64,000 nucleotides of DNA from Thoreauomyces humboldtii (GCA_027596035.1 JADGJA010000007.1:25638-89637), one strand, 5' to 3'; shown: positions 33,705-46,100, counted from the first letter of the stretch. Notes: generated by a model from the sequence alone, not told the origin. A program made the numbers and translations.

Positions 33705-35948
33705 CTAAAGCGTCCGCTTTTTGAATGTCCAGTGGTCAGCAAGGAACCTGATTGAAACAAAGCGACGTTTGAACTCCTTACCATTCTGTCCCAGTCTTGC
33801 ACAAGCGATGGCCAAGTTGGTTTGGGTCGGCGAAGATGTGCATGTTCGTAATAAGTGCACAACCGCCGACGTTGTCTTCAGTCCATGAAATTCCCGGGCG
33901 TAGGCCGGCTTTCGTGCGCATTCGGCTATACAGAGCGCCAGGTTTCCAATCAGAACCTCATCGTGTTCCTCGTGTTTGAGCGACAGCTGACGTTTGAGAA
34001 GGTTGTGAAGCAGGGGGAAACCTTCCTGACGTCGCCACTCGTTGACCTTGGCAGTACCGCTGCTGAGCCAGGCTGCGAGCACCTGCGATGCAGCCTGGCT
34101 CTCGGTTTTCAGGAGTTGGGCCATAGGTACATCGTCCCACCAGCCGTCGAGGGTCGTGATCACTTGCTGTGAGTGATGCGTTAAGAGTTTGCCCAGGATC
34201 TTCAGGGAGATTCGTGGGTACGGCGACGGGCAGGAAAGAAACTGGACCAGATGCAGGAGGATATTTCTCTCCATGATAGTATCGTCCATGGCACCTGGGG
34301 CTCGCACCATGATGTTGTATGAGGTCGCGAGGAGAGTCGCTATGCTGTTGCTCGTGTTTTGCAGCACAACTGGTTCTCGTGTAGAGTTCTGGAGAGGTTG
34401 AACGGCGTCGATCGTCTTCCAGATGGCATCCAGTAGATCTATTCGATGTTCTCGGAGTGCGACCAAAGCAGTGGGTGCGTTCGCCAAGACGTCTACAGAA
34501 CGACACGCCAGCATGAAAAGCGGCTCCTTGGTATCGTCATCCTGGACGGGTAGTTCGGTAAGCAGGTGCTTTGGAAGAAGTTCCAAGAGTTTGCTCAATG
34601 AGATGGTCCAGCGCTTGATCACAGTGTTGATGCCGAGCGTTCCTTCTTTCAGTAGCTTGTTCAGCAATCCAAGAAGGTTGGCAGATATCTGCTCGTTTGT
34701 CACGAGGTCTTTTGCGTCCCCGAGCAGAGCCAGCACGAAAGCACCAAATTGCGCACCGACGCTCATCTGACAGATTGCATGCAAGCCTGCCAACTCGCTG
34801 GACGCCATCAAGAAAATCTCCGAGCACAGTTCAACTGTGTGCATTCCCGGCTTCTTTGTCGAGATCATAACTCTGGCGATCGCTTCGAGGTGCTGAGCGA
34901 TCATTCTACGGTTGACTTGACAGCGACGCAGGGCGCCATGTACAATCGGTACAATGGCTTCAACGGAAGAGGTTGTCAGCATCGCCGGCGCTAGGAGCGT
35001 GGCGAAACCGCTGCATTCTCGGAAAGCGTCCTTGCTGACATGGTCGCGATTCAGCAGTTCGACCAGCATGCTGCAGGCGGGCGGCAAAGAGCCCCCTGTC
35101 GAATCGAGCTTCCCCAGCTCTCTGGCACAGGCGTAGAGCAATCCCTGCATGGAACTCGTCCCGCCTCGTCGTTCCAATTCAGCTTTGGCGTTCTTCTCGT
35201 CGTTCGCGAGAACCAGATCGCTCTCGATTTCCTCGAGGAGCTTCTCGATCTGCGTCTGGGAGATGGCGAGTTCCTTTCGATTGGCCACAGCAAGCTTTTC
35301 GGACACTCTAGAGTCCAACGCTTTGATCTGAGCTTTCAGTATCTCCTGAATCTTAAGCGCGTCGCTCTTTGCTTTGAAGTACGCGCCGGTCGCTCTCCAC
35401 GCTTCGGCTCTTCGCCACCATGCCTTTATGCACTGATTGTCGAGCTGAATGGCGGATCCACAATCCTTGATGCCGTCCGTATAGTTCCCCAAGCGTAGGT
35501 TTGCAAGAGCTCGGTTTGTAAAGAGCAGCGGATTTTGAGAGTCGGCATCGATAGCTTTCCCATACTCCACAACTGCGTGAGCATAATCCTGCTCGTTGAA
35601 AAATCGATTGCCCTCCTTTCGGTGCTCGTCCGCTGCTTCGGAAGCCTGACGAACAGGTGCGATTGTCGTGGTTTGTTCCTCTGCCGCTCGGCTGATGATG
35701 GGCTGATGTGATTGGACGGACGAGCTTTCAAACTCGCTTGCATTGCAAATGGCGTCCCACCGATCGTAGTTCAGGGGGTCTTTTGCTTTGTGCAAACGTT
35801 CTTGCTCTTTTTTGCACGCATCGCGAGCCCACTGCTTTTCCTCCTCGGATACTTTCCCATCGAGGATGTCCTGCATGGACGAAGTATAATTTTCGACGAA
35901 CGCTTCGAACTGCTGCAGTTCCGCGGTAAGACCGGCTAGAGCATCCAT
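33705..35948 (-). CDS. TPR protein with ARM-like repeats, UNC45/TTC12-like
   Basis: Single exon, 747 aa, from ATG 35948. Residues ~110-230 hold three TPRs: HRKEGNRFFNEQDYAHAVVEYGKAI, LLFTNRALANLRLGNYTDGIKDC and CIKAWWRRAEAWRATGAYFKA, the CLAMP-type arrangement used by HSP70/90 co-chaperones. The rest is alpha-helical and looks like armadillo repeats (for example LLGLLNKLLKEGTLG, NIMVRAPGAMDD). TPR followed by ARM resembles UNC-45 or TTC12, but I cannot place it firmly. It probably works as a cytosolic co-chaperone. The gene has no introns. The 3' end lies 113 nt from the converging sorting-nexin gene. Confidence 0.65.
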   Translation of the reverse strand: MDALAGLTAELQQFEAFVENYTSSMQDILDGKVSEEEKQWARDACKKEQERLHKAKDPLNYDRWDAICNASEFESSSVQSHQPIISRAAEEQTTTIAPVRQASEAADEHRKEGNRFFNEQDYAHAVVEYGKAIDADSQNPLLFTNRALANLRLGNYTDGIKDCGSAIQLDNQCIKAWWRRAEAWRATGAYFKAKSDALKIQEILKAQIKALDSRVSEKLAVANRKELAISQTQIEKLLEEIESDLVLANDEKNAKAELERRGGTSSMQGLLYACARELGKLDSTGGSLPPACSMLVELLNRDHVSKDAFRECSGFATLLAPAMLTTSSVEAIVPIVHGALRRCQVNRRMIAQHLEAIARVMISTKKPGMHTVELCSEIFLMASSELAGLHAICQMSVGAQFGAFVLALLGDAKDLVTNEQISANLLGLLNKLLKEGTLGINTVIKRWTISLSKLLELLPKHLLTELPVQDDDTKEPLFMLACRSVDVLANAPTALVALREHRIDLLDAIWKTIDAVQPLQNSTREPVVLQNTSNSIATLLATSYNIMVRAPGAMDDTIMERNILLHLVQFLSCPSPYPRISLKILGKLLTHHSQQVITTLDGWWDDVPMAQLLKTESQAASQVLAAWLSSGTAKVNEWRRQEGFPLLHNLLKRQLSLKHEEHDEVLIGNLALCIAECARKPAYAREFHGLKTTSAVVHLLRTCTSSPTQTNLAIACARLGQNGKEFKRRFVSIRFLADHWTFKKRTL

Positions 35949-36839
35949 TGTCAATGTGGTGCTAGGCAGCGATGGCGAGGCAACCTGGATTGGATTGGCT
36001 TCAGAAGGATGTAGTAAGGCTCGATCTGAACGGTTGCGCGTATTGGGGACGAAGATATAACGCTGCTATAGGGTTATTCACGAGACTTATTAGGGACGCT
36101 AGTAGAAGGAACGACCGAGAGAGATGCTGGACAGGTGTATGGTGCGCAGCAAGGCGCGTTGACGTTACAAAGGGTGGCTGTGCAGCTCGCCTCCCGTAAC
36201 CCTGCGGATTGCAACAATACTTTGTCGATGAGAAAATCCAAAGTGGTCAGGCAAGAGTTTTAGACGCAACTGATCTGGGAGGAGCAGCCGGTTGTTGGTG
36301 GGGCGGAAGCGGGCAATATCGCGCAAACTGTTGGTCAGTGGCAAGCATGCGGGAAGGCTGGAAAGACCGAGATTGCCAGTCCCAGCAGATCCGGATACCT
36401 GTCGGAGACCACGCGACGAAGAAGCTAGGATATGGAACTGCAGGTCTTGCAGGAAGCTAATCCAATTTTCTAACGAGGAATACGAGTCGAGGACCAAGGG
36501 CGCGGCTCGTGGGCCAAGGCGCATCTGACAAGAGGCACAGGTCGTGATCCCGGGGGGAACAACCAGGGGTAACCATCCGGCTCGAGCTCGGTGCCTTAGT
36601 TTTCGGGATTGATCTGAACGGAGCGCGATTTCTGCAGAGATGGAGGTGGGTGCATTGAGGCTACTCGTTGAAGGCAAGTCGATCACTCTCTTCCGACGCA
36701 GAATCCCATGGAAATCCCAGTTGCAATGTGGGCGCTCTCTCAACCGGCCATATATGTCCGGCCAGTGTCACGATTTTTTAAATCAGCGGTATATTCATGG
36801 CGAAAGTTCGTGTGGCACACGAGTGGGTGGAAGGATGGG
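35949..36839. other. Spacer between TPR gene and NDUFB7
   Basis: About 0.9 kb. The part nearest 35949 is the TPR gene promoter; the far end holds the NDUFB7 3' UTR. Several open frames in the middle have no family features. Nothing else recognised. Confidence 0.5.
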
Positions 36840-37440
36840 TCAAAGGCCTTCTCCTGCCGACTCGGTCCGGTCCGAATCCGTCTTTGCGCGACGCTTTTCC
36901 AGTTTCCGCATTCGACGCTGGTAGCTGTTCCACAAAAAAAGCACGGTGTGAGGAAGAGCTGGAGAAACGAGATGTCTCTCCGGAGCCGAGAAGTCACCCA
37001 CTCGTCATATTGGCACTTCATCCACGCGACACGTTCGTTCTCGCACTTCCATGGGAGGTAGTAGTTGTCCTTTCGGCACTGGTTGAGCTCGGGGAGGAGG
37101 TGGGCGCAGTAGTCTCGCCACGCAAGGGGAATCTGGTTGCGCTGAAGCTCCTCCTGGGTAATGTAGGTGTCTGTGTGAGCGGGATGCGGGACAGTTAGCT
37201 CATGCAGATAGGGTGCTTATGAGCGTGCATCCATCCAGTGACATCGCTTGTGATCAATCATCCTGGCAGTCGGTTCCCGTCCTTCCTGACATAGCCTCCC
37301 CTCTGGGTGCCGTGGGGTCGAAGTTCTCCTTCGCGCGCAACACCGGGTAGACTTTGCGCGCGGCGATGAGGGTCGCTTCCCTTCCCCTGCAAGAAGATGT
37401 ACGTACTGGGTGGAGCGGCGTCGTCACTGTGGTTTCCCAT
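36840..37440 (-). CDS. NDUFB7: Complex I subunit NDUFB7 (B18)
   Basis: Minus-strand exons 37440-37407, 37170-37002 and 36924-36840 join in frame to 95 aa. The core reads RNQIPLAWRDYCAHLL, then PELNQCRKDNYYLPWKC and ENERVAWMKCQYDDYQRRM. This has the twin CX9C pattern (Cys-x9-Cys: CAHLLPELNQC and CENERVAWMKC) of NDUFB7, imported to the mitochondrial intermembrane space by the MIA40 pathway and assembled on the membrane arm of NADH dehydrogenase. The short N-terminal exon (MGNHSDDAAPP) is separated by a 237-nt intron, long for this window. The gene was missed as one frame because all three exons are short. Presence of complex I fits an obligately respiring fungus. Confidence 0.88.
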
Positions 37441-37858
37441 GATGGAGGAATGCGGCGTGCTGAGACGACGGTGGAACTATGCTTGGGAGGAGGGTGATGC
37501 CGGAGACCTTCTTCGTTGGGGACGACGGTGCTTGGGTCCGCCAGCCAGTGAGGCGACAAAGGTGCAAAAGGCACCGAGATGCACAGCCACTGCTAACGCA
37601 CTTTTCCGACAGGCAAGAAGGAGGAGAGGAGAGGAGCTTTGCCGCTTCTCGGAAATGACACCTGCGTCCGTGTACCGGTATGACGACGACGACCTCACCG
37701 TGACGGACCGCAAAACCACCCCTGACCATTCCTCTCACCCGTCGTAGATTCTCAGACTCCCAGAGTACTTGTAAACGCAGACAACCACGCTTCCCAGCGC
37801 AACGCCATCCCCTCAGAGCCTTCAGCCACATACCGCACTGCCCCCCACCACTGCTCTC
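37441..37858. other. Divergent promoter, NDUFB7 and SEY1
   Basis: Head-to-head spacer between NDUFB7 (-) and SEY1 (+), so it should contain both promoters. A GACGACGAC run near 37682 and CCAAT-free sequence; no other element was identified. Confidence 0.5.
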
Positions 37859-40708
37859 ATGACGGACACATCAGCAAATGGCGCGACCGCCGACATGTCT
37901 CAGCTCGCAGCCACAGATCCCCGGCTCCAGGCTATCAACGAGAACCAGGAATTCACGTATGTTCAATCTCGCTGCTTCTGGCGTGCTGCATATCGCTAAT
38001 TGCTGTATCTACCTCCGTCTCTTACTGCTTTCCGCGCTTCAGCCCGGACATGCTCGAGTACATGACGAGAAAATGGGATATCGTCAATCGAGGCTTCGAC
38101 TACAACGTTGTCGCTGTCTTTGGTTCTCAGAGCACGGGAAAGAGTGAGCATGGCAAAACGGGTACTCTTTCCTAGACAATGGAGACTGACAGCCGTTACA
38201 GGCACACTGCTCAACCGGCTATTCGGCACCAACTTCGATGTCATGGACGAGGTCTCCAGACAGCAGACCACGAAAGGTACTCACTGGGTATCGAAGCATC
38301 CCGCATCGAACAAGTGTTTCATATCGCTTTCTCGACAGGAATCTGGGTCAGCAAAGCTCGGGACGCTGACATCCTCATCCTCGACGTCGAGGGAACGGAC
38401 GGTCGGGAACGTGGCGAAGATCAGGACTTTGAGCGCAAGAGCGCTCTCTTCTCCATCGCCATCGCCGAAGTCCTCATCGTCAACATGTGGGAGAACCAAG
38501 TCGGGCTGTACAACGGTGCCAACATGGGTCTCCTGAAGACCGTTTTTGAGGTCAATCTCCAGCTTTTCCAGCAGAAGGGGTGAGTTGGTTTCCGGCATTG
38601 TGATATGACAACTTTCAGTTGAACAAGTGTCACGTCCCAGATCACCAAAGACTTGTCTTTTCTTTGTTATCCGGGATTTTACCGGAGTTACGCCAATCGA
38701 GAACTTGTCAGCGAGCATCCTGAAAGACCTGGAAAGAATCTGGGCCGGACTCAATAAGGTATCCGGCCATCACAGTCCGATATCTCGCGCCTCACCATTA
38801 ACCGTTTCAACAGCCTCCGGGAAAGGAAGGATCTCTTATCAGCGACTTTTTCGAGTTTAACTTTGCCGGGCTCCCTCATAAGGTCTATGCCCTGCAAGAC
38901 TTTGATGCGCAAGCTCAAAAACTTAAAAGCAAGTTTTATGATCGCTCAAACTCGGAATACACTTTCAAGCCGACGTTCCACAAGCACATCCCCGCGGACG
39001 GATTTCCTCAATTTGCCGAAGCCATCTGGGAAAAGATCGTCACTAACCGCGACTTGGACCTGCCCACGCAACAGCAATTACTGGCGCAATACCGGTGCGA
39101 CGAGATCATGCGCGTCGCTTACGAAGCATTCGCTCTGGAGGTCAAGCCATACCGAAGCCAGCTTGAGGGAGGCAAAGTCCTCGAGAGCCTCGGCAAAGAG
39201 ACCCAGCAGCACTTCACCGTCGCTTTGGAAGCATTCGACAAGGACGGCAGTCGCTACAACAAGGAAGTCTACCAGAAGAAGCGTGGCGAGTTCAAGGATA
39301 AAATGTCCGCTACGTTACATGTGTACTTTGTTCAGCAGCTGCGCAACCTGCACAAGCGCGCTCTCCAGCTCTTCAACGAACGGCTGACGGAGAAGATGAA
39401 GGGCGACGATCTAGACTTTGCCCGCAAGCTGCGAGAGTCCCGCGAGGAGGCCGAGACATACTACTCTCGTATCGCCGACGCGACCAAGCTCAGCGACTCG
39501 GATTGGTCGGGTGAGGAGTACTTCGCTCAGTTCCGATCCGAGATCGATGAAATCGCAACCCAAAAGCGCACCGACGCCATGGCCCGTGTCGTCAAGAACC
39601 TTGATCAGTTCATCAAACAGAGGATGGTGGAGCCTATCCAGGTGGTCCTCAATGACGGTCCCAAAGACGTATGGCGCCAGATTTTCACGTCCTTCAGTAA
39701 AACCCTCACCGAAGCGGAAGCGCAGCTTGCCGGGCAGCTGGGAGGCTTCGACTCCAGCCCGGAAGAGATTGGGCAAGCCGTGCATGCCATGAAGATACAA
39801 GCGTGGGAGCTTACTATTTCAACGATTCGTGATGAGTTTGCGGACGTGAAGGTTCTCGAACGTCTTCGTCACCGCTTCGAGACTCGCTTCCGGTACGGCG
39901 AAGATGGCGTTCCGCGAGTGTGGACCGCCGGCGATGATATCGACGGTCCCTTTACAAATGCACGTGACGACGCCGATGAATTGGCCCTACTGCTCTCCAA
40001 AATCGACGTTCCTCTCGAGATCATCGACGTCGATATCCGCCAGGATGAGGTACCAGCTAACATACCCAAGTACATTTTGCTTGCCTTCGAATGATCGCTA
40101 ATACTACTACTTTCTCTAGCGCTTTGACGCGTCCTCTTTCACTGTATTATCCCCCGCTAGGCTGCAAACCTTGCGCGACAAATTTAAGCGTGAGGCGGAT
40201 ACCCTGTTCGTGGAAGCCAAGCGATCGATCGTCACCAACCAGGTCGGTCCCAGCAAGCTCTTCTACCTTATGGCCTTCGGTCTAGGATGGAACGAAATCG
40301 TCGCCGTTTTATCCAACCCGTACCTCACCCTTCTCGCCCTTCTGACACTTGCGGGTTAGTGTTGCTATGCGTGTGCGTGTAAAGTACAACATCTAACAGA
40401 ACCCCGTCTCAGCTTCGTACGCAATCTGGCGTACAGGGATGACGCGTCCCGTCCTCAACGTCGCTCGGGCGACCCTCAAAGAGACGGCCACGCAGATCAG
40501 CGAACGCACCGGCGTCTCGTTGGACTCTGTCATGAACCTCAGGAACAGTGGGCGCTTGGAGCGATCCCTGTCGAGCCCTTCTATACCGGTGCGGAGACGT
40601 ACCGCTGGCAACAGCAACGACTCCGAACCCGAGATCGTCGAGCTGGTTATGCGGAACAGCACGGGTGGAGCTCAAGAGCGTCGTCCAAGGCCCGCTCATG
40701 AAGAATAA
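37859..40708 (+). CDS. SEY1: SEY1/RHD3-type dynamin-like GTPase for ER fusion
   Basis: Eight exons (37859-37956, 38043-38143, 38202-38276, 38339-38579, 38641-38758, 38814-40049, 40120-40354, 40413-40708) join in frame to 799 aa, the normal Sey1 length. GTPase motifs: G1 GSQSTGKST (split by intron 2), G2 region QQTTKG, G3 [14 protein letters not shown]4 region VIRDFTG. A long helical stalk follows. Near the C-terminus a double hydrophobic hairpin ([34 protein letters not shown]) anchors the protein in the ER, then a cytosolic tail. Sey1 drives homotypic ER membrane fusion and shapes the tubular network, like atlastins. All motifs look intact. Confidence 0.95.
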
Positions 40709-40889
40709 TTCTTTTTTAGTTTGCCTTTGTCTTATCTTAGAGCTGCCTTCAACCGTTTGGGACGTTCTACGGCTGTTCTGTTCTTTTTTGTGCCATTCAT
40801 CTTTCAATTTAGCATCGGGTGTATATACACGGAGCATCAAAAACAAATCTGGCTAGTCTAGTTCTGGCTAGTCTAGTTCGCGTCTAATC

Positions 40890-42692
40890 CTATTCAGAGC
40901 TGTTCAATTTGCGTGACATCTCTCTAAACCAACTTTCATACTGCCCTGAACCAATCTCCTCCAGATACGCCAGGGCCGCCTCCCTCCCTTGTTTCCGCGT
41001 GGCTTCGTACAACTCCTTGTCCCAAAGCACAGAGTGCAGCGTAAGAACCCATGGCTCGGGATCATTTTCTACATACGTGACCAAAGATTGAGTTCCGCTG
41101 GAACACAAAGCTGTACGGCACAAGGATCATCCTTACCAGGCAACTTCCATCGACCAAACCGATCTATCAAGGTCTGATCCGTTTCCTCCTCAGTTATAGG
41201 TGAAACGGGTAGGACCCACGGCACGTTGAGGTGAGCCTTCACGGAACGTACACGTGAGGGTTAGTCCTTCAGTTGATGAACAATGAGAATCAAAAGATGG
41301 GTGCGTTACCTCCGGCAGTCCGCCCGCATCACTGGAAATGACCACAATTCCTCGGAGCAGGGCTTCGACGACAACGAGCCCGAACGCCTCGTAGCAGACG
41401 GATGGCACCACGAGGACTTTTGTCCGCTTCCAAAGGTCCTCCATGTTCTTGTAGGATTCCTCGAGCCTGGAGAGAGGACGGAAACGATCTGATCGGTCAT
41501 TTCGCATGTGGGGTATACAGTCACCTTATATTCAACGACGCAAACTCACGTCACGTTCGACAGCTCCTCGAACGAGTTGCAGACGTATTCCTGCATCGAC
41601 CACGACTTTATGACCAAGAAGTTGACATCCGGGGCCAGTCGTGCCAGTGCATGAGCGATCGGGTATCCTTTCGCGGGACCGGGGTTGATCATCGTCACAT
41701 GGGCCTTGTCCCAGTTGTCTAAGGGGAATCCGCATGTCTTGAACGTCAGTCATAGTAACCGCAAGTAACAGAGTTCTCCCCGATTGTTCTCACCGTAGTA
41801 AGGCAGATCTTCTGGATGGTCCCCGTAAATCATGGGATGACAGGGAAGAACCTTGGCATTGTCCAGTCGACCAAACTGCACGAAGTAGGCTTGCACGGCT
41901 TTGCTGACCGTCCAGAGACCCTCAACGTTGCGGAGGCGCTCGTGTTGTGCTGATAAGAGCCAGCAAGAAAACCTGACGTGTCAACGAGAATCAGATGCAA
42001 CGAGCTTTCTCCCGATAGAGCTCTGGCGAGAAGGCAAGGATACCTTCGGCATCACCCGTTGCACTGAAGGGTCCGAACGGGAGGTTGTTGACGTCGTGTG
42101 CCACGAAGATGCGAGCGCACTTGCACGGAAGCCTGTTGGACTCGTCCATGGCAATCCTGAGGCTTCCTCGCTCGTTCATGATGAAGTGCGTAGGTTCGAA
42201 GGACCGTATTTCGTCATGGATGAAGCGTTGCCTCTCGCTGCACTCGTCCGGTTCCGCCTCGTTCTAAAGACAAGACAAGACAAGATTCCTGCAGACGTCA
42301 GGTCCAGCATCCGTCGGAGAACACACAGACGACGACACACACACCTCCAGCCAAGCCGTATACTGCTCCAGAAAGTCTGGGTTGTCGAACACTGAGGAGT
42401 AGGCGTCCGCATTCAATCCGACCACCTCGATGCCCTTGAAGCTGAACCTTGACACGGCCACCTCGGTGGATCCGAACCGCCTGCTGGCATCCTTCTTGTG
42501 GCTCACGGTCTCGAGGTCCTTTGCATGTGGAAAGGCGAGCATCTTGACCTCGTGACCTTGGGCCACCAAGGACCTGCACAGGGCGAGGTTGGCTCTGTAG
42601 CCGCCCGAGGAGGCGTGGAGACCAACGGCGCTCTGAACGAGGAATATGCGAAGGGGTGCATCTTCGATGGTAGTAGTGGTAGTGGCAGGCAT
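40890..42692 (-). CDS. Glycosyltransferase, GT4/GT-B fold
   Basis: Seven minus-strand exons (42692-42345, 42263-42002, 41949-41794, 41718-41550, 41466-41310, 41236-41137, 41068-40890) join in frame to 456 aa. The N-terminal Rossmann half starts LRIFLVQSAVGLHASSGGYRANLALCRSLVAQGHEV, a typical GT-B donor/acceptor fold. The C-terminal half has MINPGPAKG, then LWKRTKVLVVPSVCYEAFGLVVVEALLRG and VISSDAGGLPEA, the GT4 nucleotide-sugar binding signature with the E-x7-E type pattern (EAFGLVVVE). No signal peptide or membrane segment was seen, so it is probably cytosolic. Donor and acceptor cannot be inferred. Such soluble GT4 enzymes in fungi are often unassigned or acquired horizontally; no direct sign of transfer is seen (it has six introns). 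Confidence 0.82.
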
Positions 42693-43148
42693 GATGATGT
42701 GCGTGCTGTCCTCAAAGAAGGTCAATACAGCAAGCAAAAGACTTGGTCGGCAGCGATCCCGAACCTTTATGTTCGTTGTGCGAGGAGGAATAATGGAAGG
42801 CCATTGGAAGGCCGTTGGGTCAAGAAAGAAGTAAACGCAGTGGGCAAAAAGAGAGAGTGTGACATCATCACCAAATACCGGTGGTGTTACCAGTGGCGTG
42901 TACAGTTAATTAAGAGAGAGAGACTGAAGAAGGCTCCGAAACCTTGTCCGAGCGGTGTCCGACCAAGGATCTGCAGGTCTCCTCCCCCCTTCGGCATGGT
43001 GAGTGTATCGCGCGTTCTTGCTGAGCTTTCCCTGATACATTGCAAAGAGAAAAAGGGCGTGGGAACAAAGAAGCGACAACAGCAACATCGAACTCGTCAA
43101 GAGAGCAGGGACCCCTCCATCTTCTCATCGCGTAGGGTATCGCACGGC
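42693..43148. other. Divergent promoter, glycosyltransferase and SPC7
   Basis: Head-to-head spacer. It contains a GAGAGAGA run near 42914-42923. No gene was recognised; open frames here do not continue into either gene in frame. Confidence 0.5.
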
Positions 43149-46100
43149 ATGGAGAAGGAGAACCGTCCTGCCGGTAGGCACAGCCCTGACGAACCGGTTC
43201 CCACGCCCCACAAGCGCACCTTGGTAAGTCCAAGTCAAGAGCACGCGGATACCGTGTCGTCTGTCTTTTTCTGCCAACGGTACTAACCAATGTCGTTTGC
43301 TCGCAACCTCTTCTCTCAGATCGCTGGAAAGGGTGCCGACAATGTCGACGCAACGCGGCCGCCCGTTGGGCCCTCGTCTCCATCAAGCGCCGGAGGGCAG
43401 ACACCCGTACCGCGCGGAAGTGCGACAGAGAGGAGGATGCCTCGAAAGTCGCTTGGACGCCGCGTTAGCTTTGCTCCGCAAGCACACGTTCGGCCAGTCA
43501 CACCAAACAAGACGGTGCAACCAGAGACTCCAAAATTCAAAGTACCCGACCTTCATTCCGTGCGGCGCGAAAGTGGGTACTACGATCTGAGGTTAAGCCC
43601 CGGCGCTGCTATCCGAAGGTATGACCGTATAGGGGCTCCGCTCGCGCTTTCCACATTCTAACACGGTCAGGCGTTTAGTGAGCACAGCGACACCAGTTAC
43701 GAGATTGACCTGGCGCCCGAACACCATATCTCAGATGCGTCCGATCATGACGATTCCACGGAGACATTAAGAGTGCAAGCGGTACCTCCTCCTCCTCCGT
43801 CTCCGCCGAAAGCAACGGCAGCAGGTGGGAAAATGACTCGGAAGCGAAAGGCAACTCGCGACAGCATCGCTGTTTTCTTTGACAGTCCGCAACGGAGAGC
43901 GCAAGACGAGGAGGTCCTGCCAAGAGGGAGCGAAGATTGCCCAGACGATTCTAACTACGACGTTGAGATGACGGACCCGACTCGGACTGAAAGCTTTCAT
44001 CGGCCAGGTTGGTGCACTTGATCCGGCAAGGAGAATAGGAGCTTCGGACATGATTGTTGATACGATGACCTGTCTCAGAGTCTGAGGATTGGCCGGGATA
44101 CCCGGAAGCGGATTCCTCGATCGATGACATGGACGTGGACGACATGCAAGCGCAGTCCGTCGAGATGTCGATGGTTACAGACGATGTGACCACTGACGAC
44201 GTCGACGACATCCTCCAACACGTTTCCCCTGTTCTTGATGCCCATATGCGCCAACAATCCGAGATTCCTCGGCGATCACGACTGAGAAATTTGGACGATA
44301 CCATCGCTGGGTTCATGAAGAGTCCTGCTAAGGATGCCCAGGCTGGATCAACGAGCGTTTCAAATCCTGGCATGGAAACATCATCTTCAGAAGATGAGGA
44401 ATCCGCCGTACTACATCAAGTACGTCGCGCACGCACGGAGTGTGACGATACTATTGCAGGCTTCTTCTCCGAGAAAGACGGGGATAAGAAGAGGAAAGGT
44501 ACGTTGCTCCTTTATGTGGTTCCTTGTGTTCAATGATACTAACTCGAGAACGGGCTGCAGCGCGCTTGATTGCGGCAGATGATAATGACGATACAATTGG
44601 CAACTTTTTCGGGGGTCCAAGTGTTCCACGCCAGCACGACTCATCAGACGATGACATGGAGGTCACTAGCATGGAGATCACTAAAACGGCAAAAATTATG
44701 TTTCATCGACAAAAGATAGAGGAAGATGACACCACCAACAGCGCGGAATCTATCCAGTTCTCGGCCACACCGACGCAGAACCCCGCGGAACGCCGACGCA
44801 GCTCTCTACGATGTAAGATAATACGCAACAAATGGCTTTGATTTCCCCTTGCCTAACAGATGCTTGCAATGCTTGCAGCGGCCACCCGCCGCGCGTCGAA
44901 TCGCTCCCAGGCTGATCCTGGCACACCGCTGTACCGACCGTCACCACTTCGAAAATCCACCCCCGCTCCGACCCCCAGAGCTACTCCGGCCAAGAGTTGC
45001 CTGAGGAAGGTTCAGGTGCAGGAAATAGAGTCCCCAGCACCGGCGCCTCGCCAAGAAGGTTCAGAGGAGCACCTTCTTGAGAAGGTCTTGTCTCCAACCT
45101 TTGCCCATATGCATCTGGGTATGGCTATTTAAGAATGTTTCGTCCTTCAACGGCAAGACCTTAAGACATGTACCTCGATAGATGATGATCTCATGGATGA
45201 ACCGTTACCGATGCTCGACGAGTCGTTCATGACTGAGGTCAGTGCGCAAAACAATTCGCAAAGGTCTTGTGAGCACCTAACTTATGGTTGTGCAGTCAAA
45301 CACAATCACCACTGTGTCAGAATTTTTAGAAGCCATCGATATCCACTTTGAAGACGACCTCGACGCAAATCCTCAAAGGGACGCGAGCTCGTACCTCCAA
45401 ACAGGTTTGTTCGAAGACCTTGATATCCTCTTAGGCAGAGCGTCGCTGATCACATCGGTTTAGACCCTGACGAAGTTGACTTCTACCTTGCCGCGCTATT
45501 GTGGTCCAGTGAGCTGGATACGTACGAGTTTGTGAGTCCTATCAAGCCCATGCCATCGTGTGTCTAGGGTCCTCATACATCTGACGTTCACTAGGGCTGT
45601 AAAGATTTGCAGCAAGCCGTTACCGACGTACGACAAGACCTCAAGCTCATTGAAGCCGAGGCGGCAGCAAACCCTCCACCAATCTTCTTCGAGGCGGCCG
45701 AAAGCGATGCCGATGACCTTGCAGAGCTTCAGGTAACCAGAAAAGACTGGGAAAGCATTGATTTAGAAAGGTCCTCCTAACGCCGTTGTCCCACAGCGTC
45801 GAATGAAAGCGATTAATCTGTTTGCACGGAAAGAAGCTAAGCACGAGTGGCATACCTGGCGAAACAATCTCGTGAACAACCTTTGCGACTACTTCACATT
45901 CAATCTGGAACAACTGCGAAAGGTGTGTGATTTAATATCAGCCGTTTGAGGTTCTGAAGGCTTACTTTGAGGTTCTGAAGGCTTACTAACGCATTCGTAG
46001 GACGAGCGAAAAATTCAGCGGTTTGGAAACCGATATGCGGATATCCAGAACCAGATAGATCAAGCGCTGGCCGCTAAAAAGCAAGAGCTGGCTGACAAAC

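Noticed and set aside
36165..36743. Minus-strand open frame of 192 codons
   Set aside because: Mixed low-complexity composition, no family motif, no start context, and no splice signals linking it to NDUFB7 or the TPR gene.
37254..37400. Coding-like ATLIAARKVYPVLRAKENF inside NDUFB7 intron 1
   Set aside because: The frame cannot be joined to exon 2 by any visible donor, whereas exon 1 (37440-37407) joins exon 2 exactly. Treated as chance.
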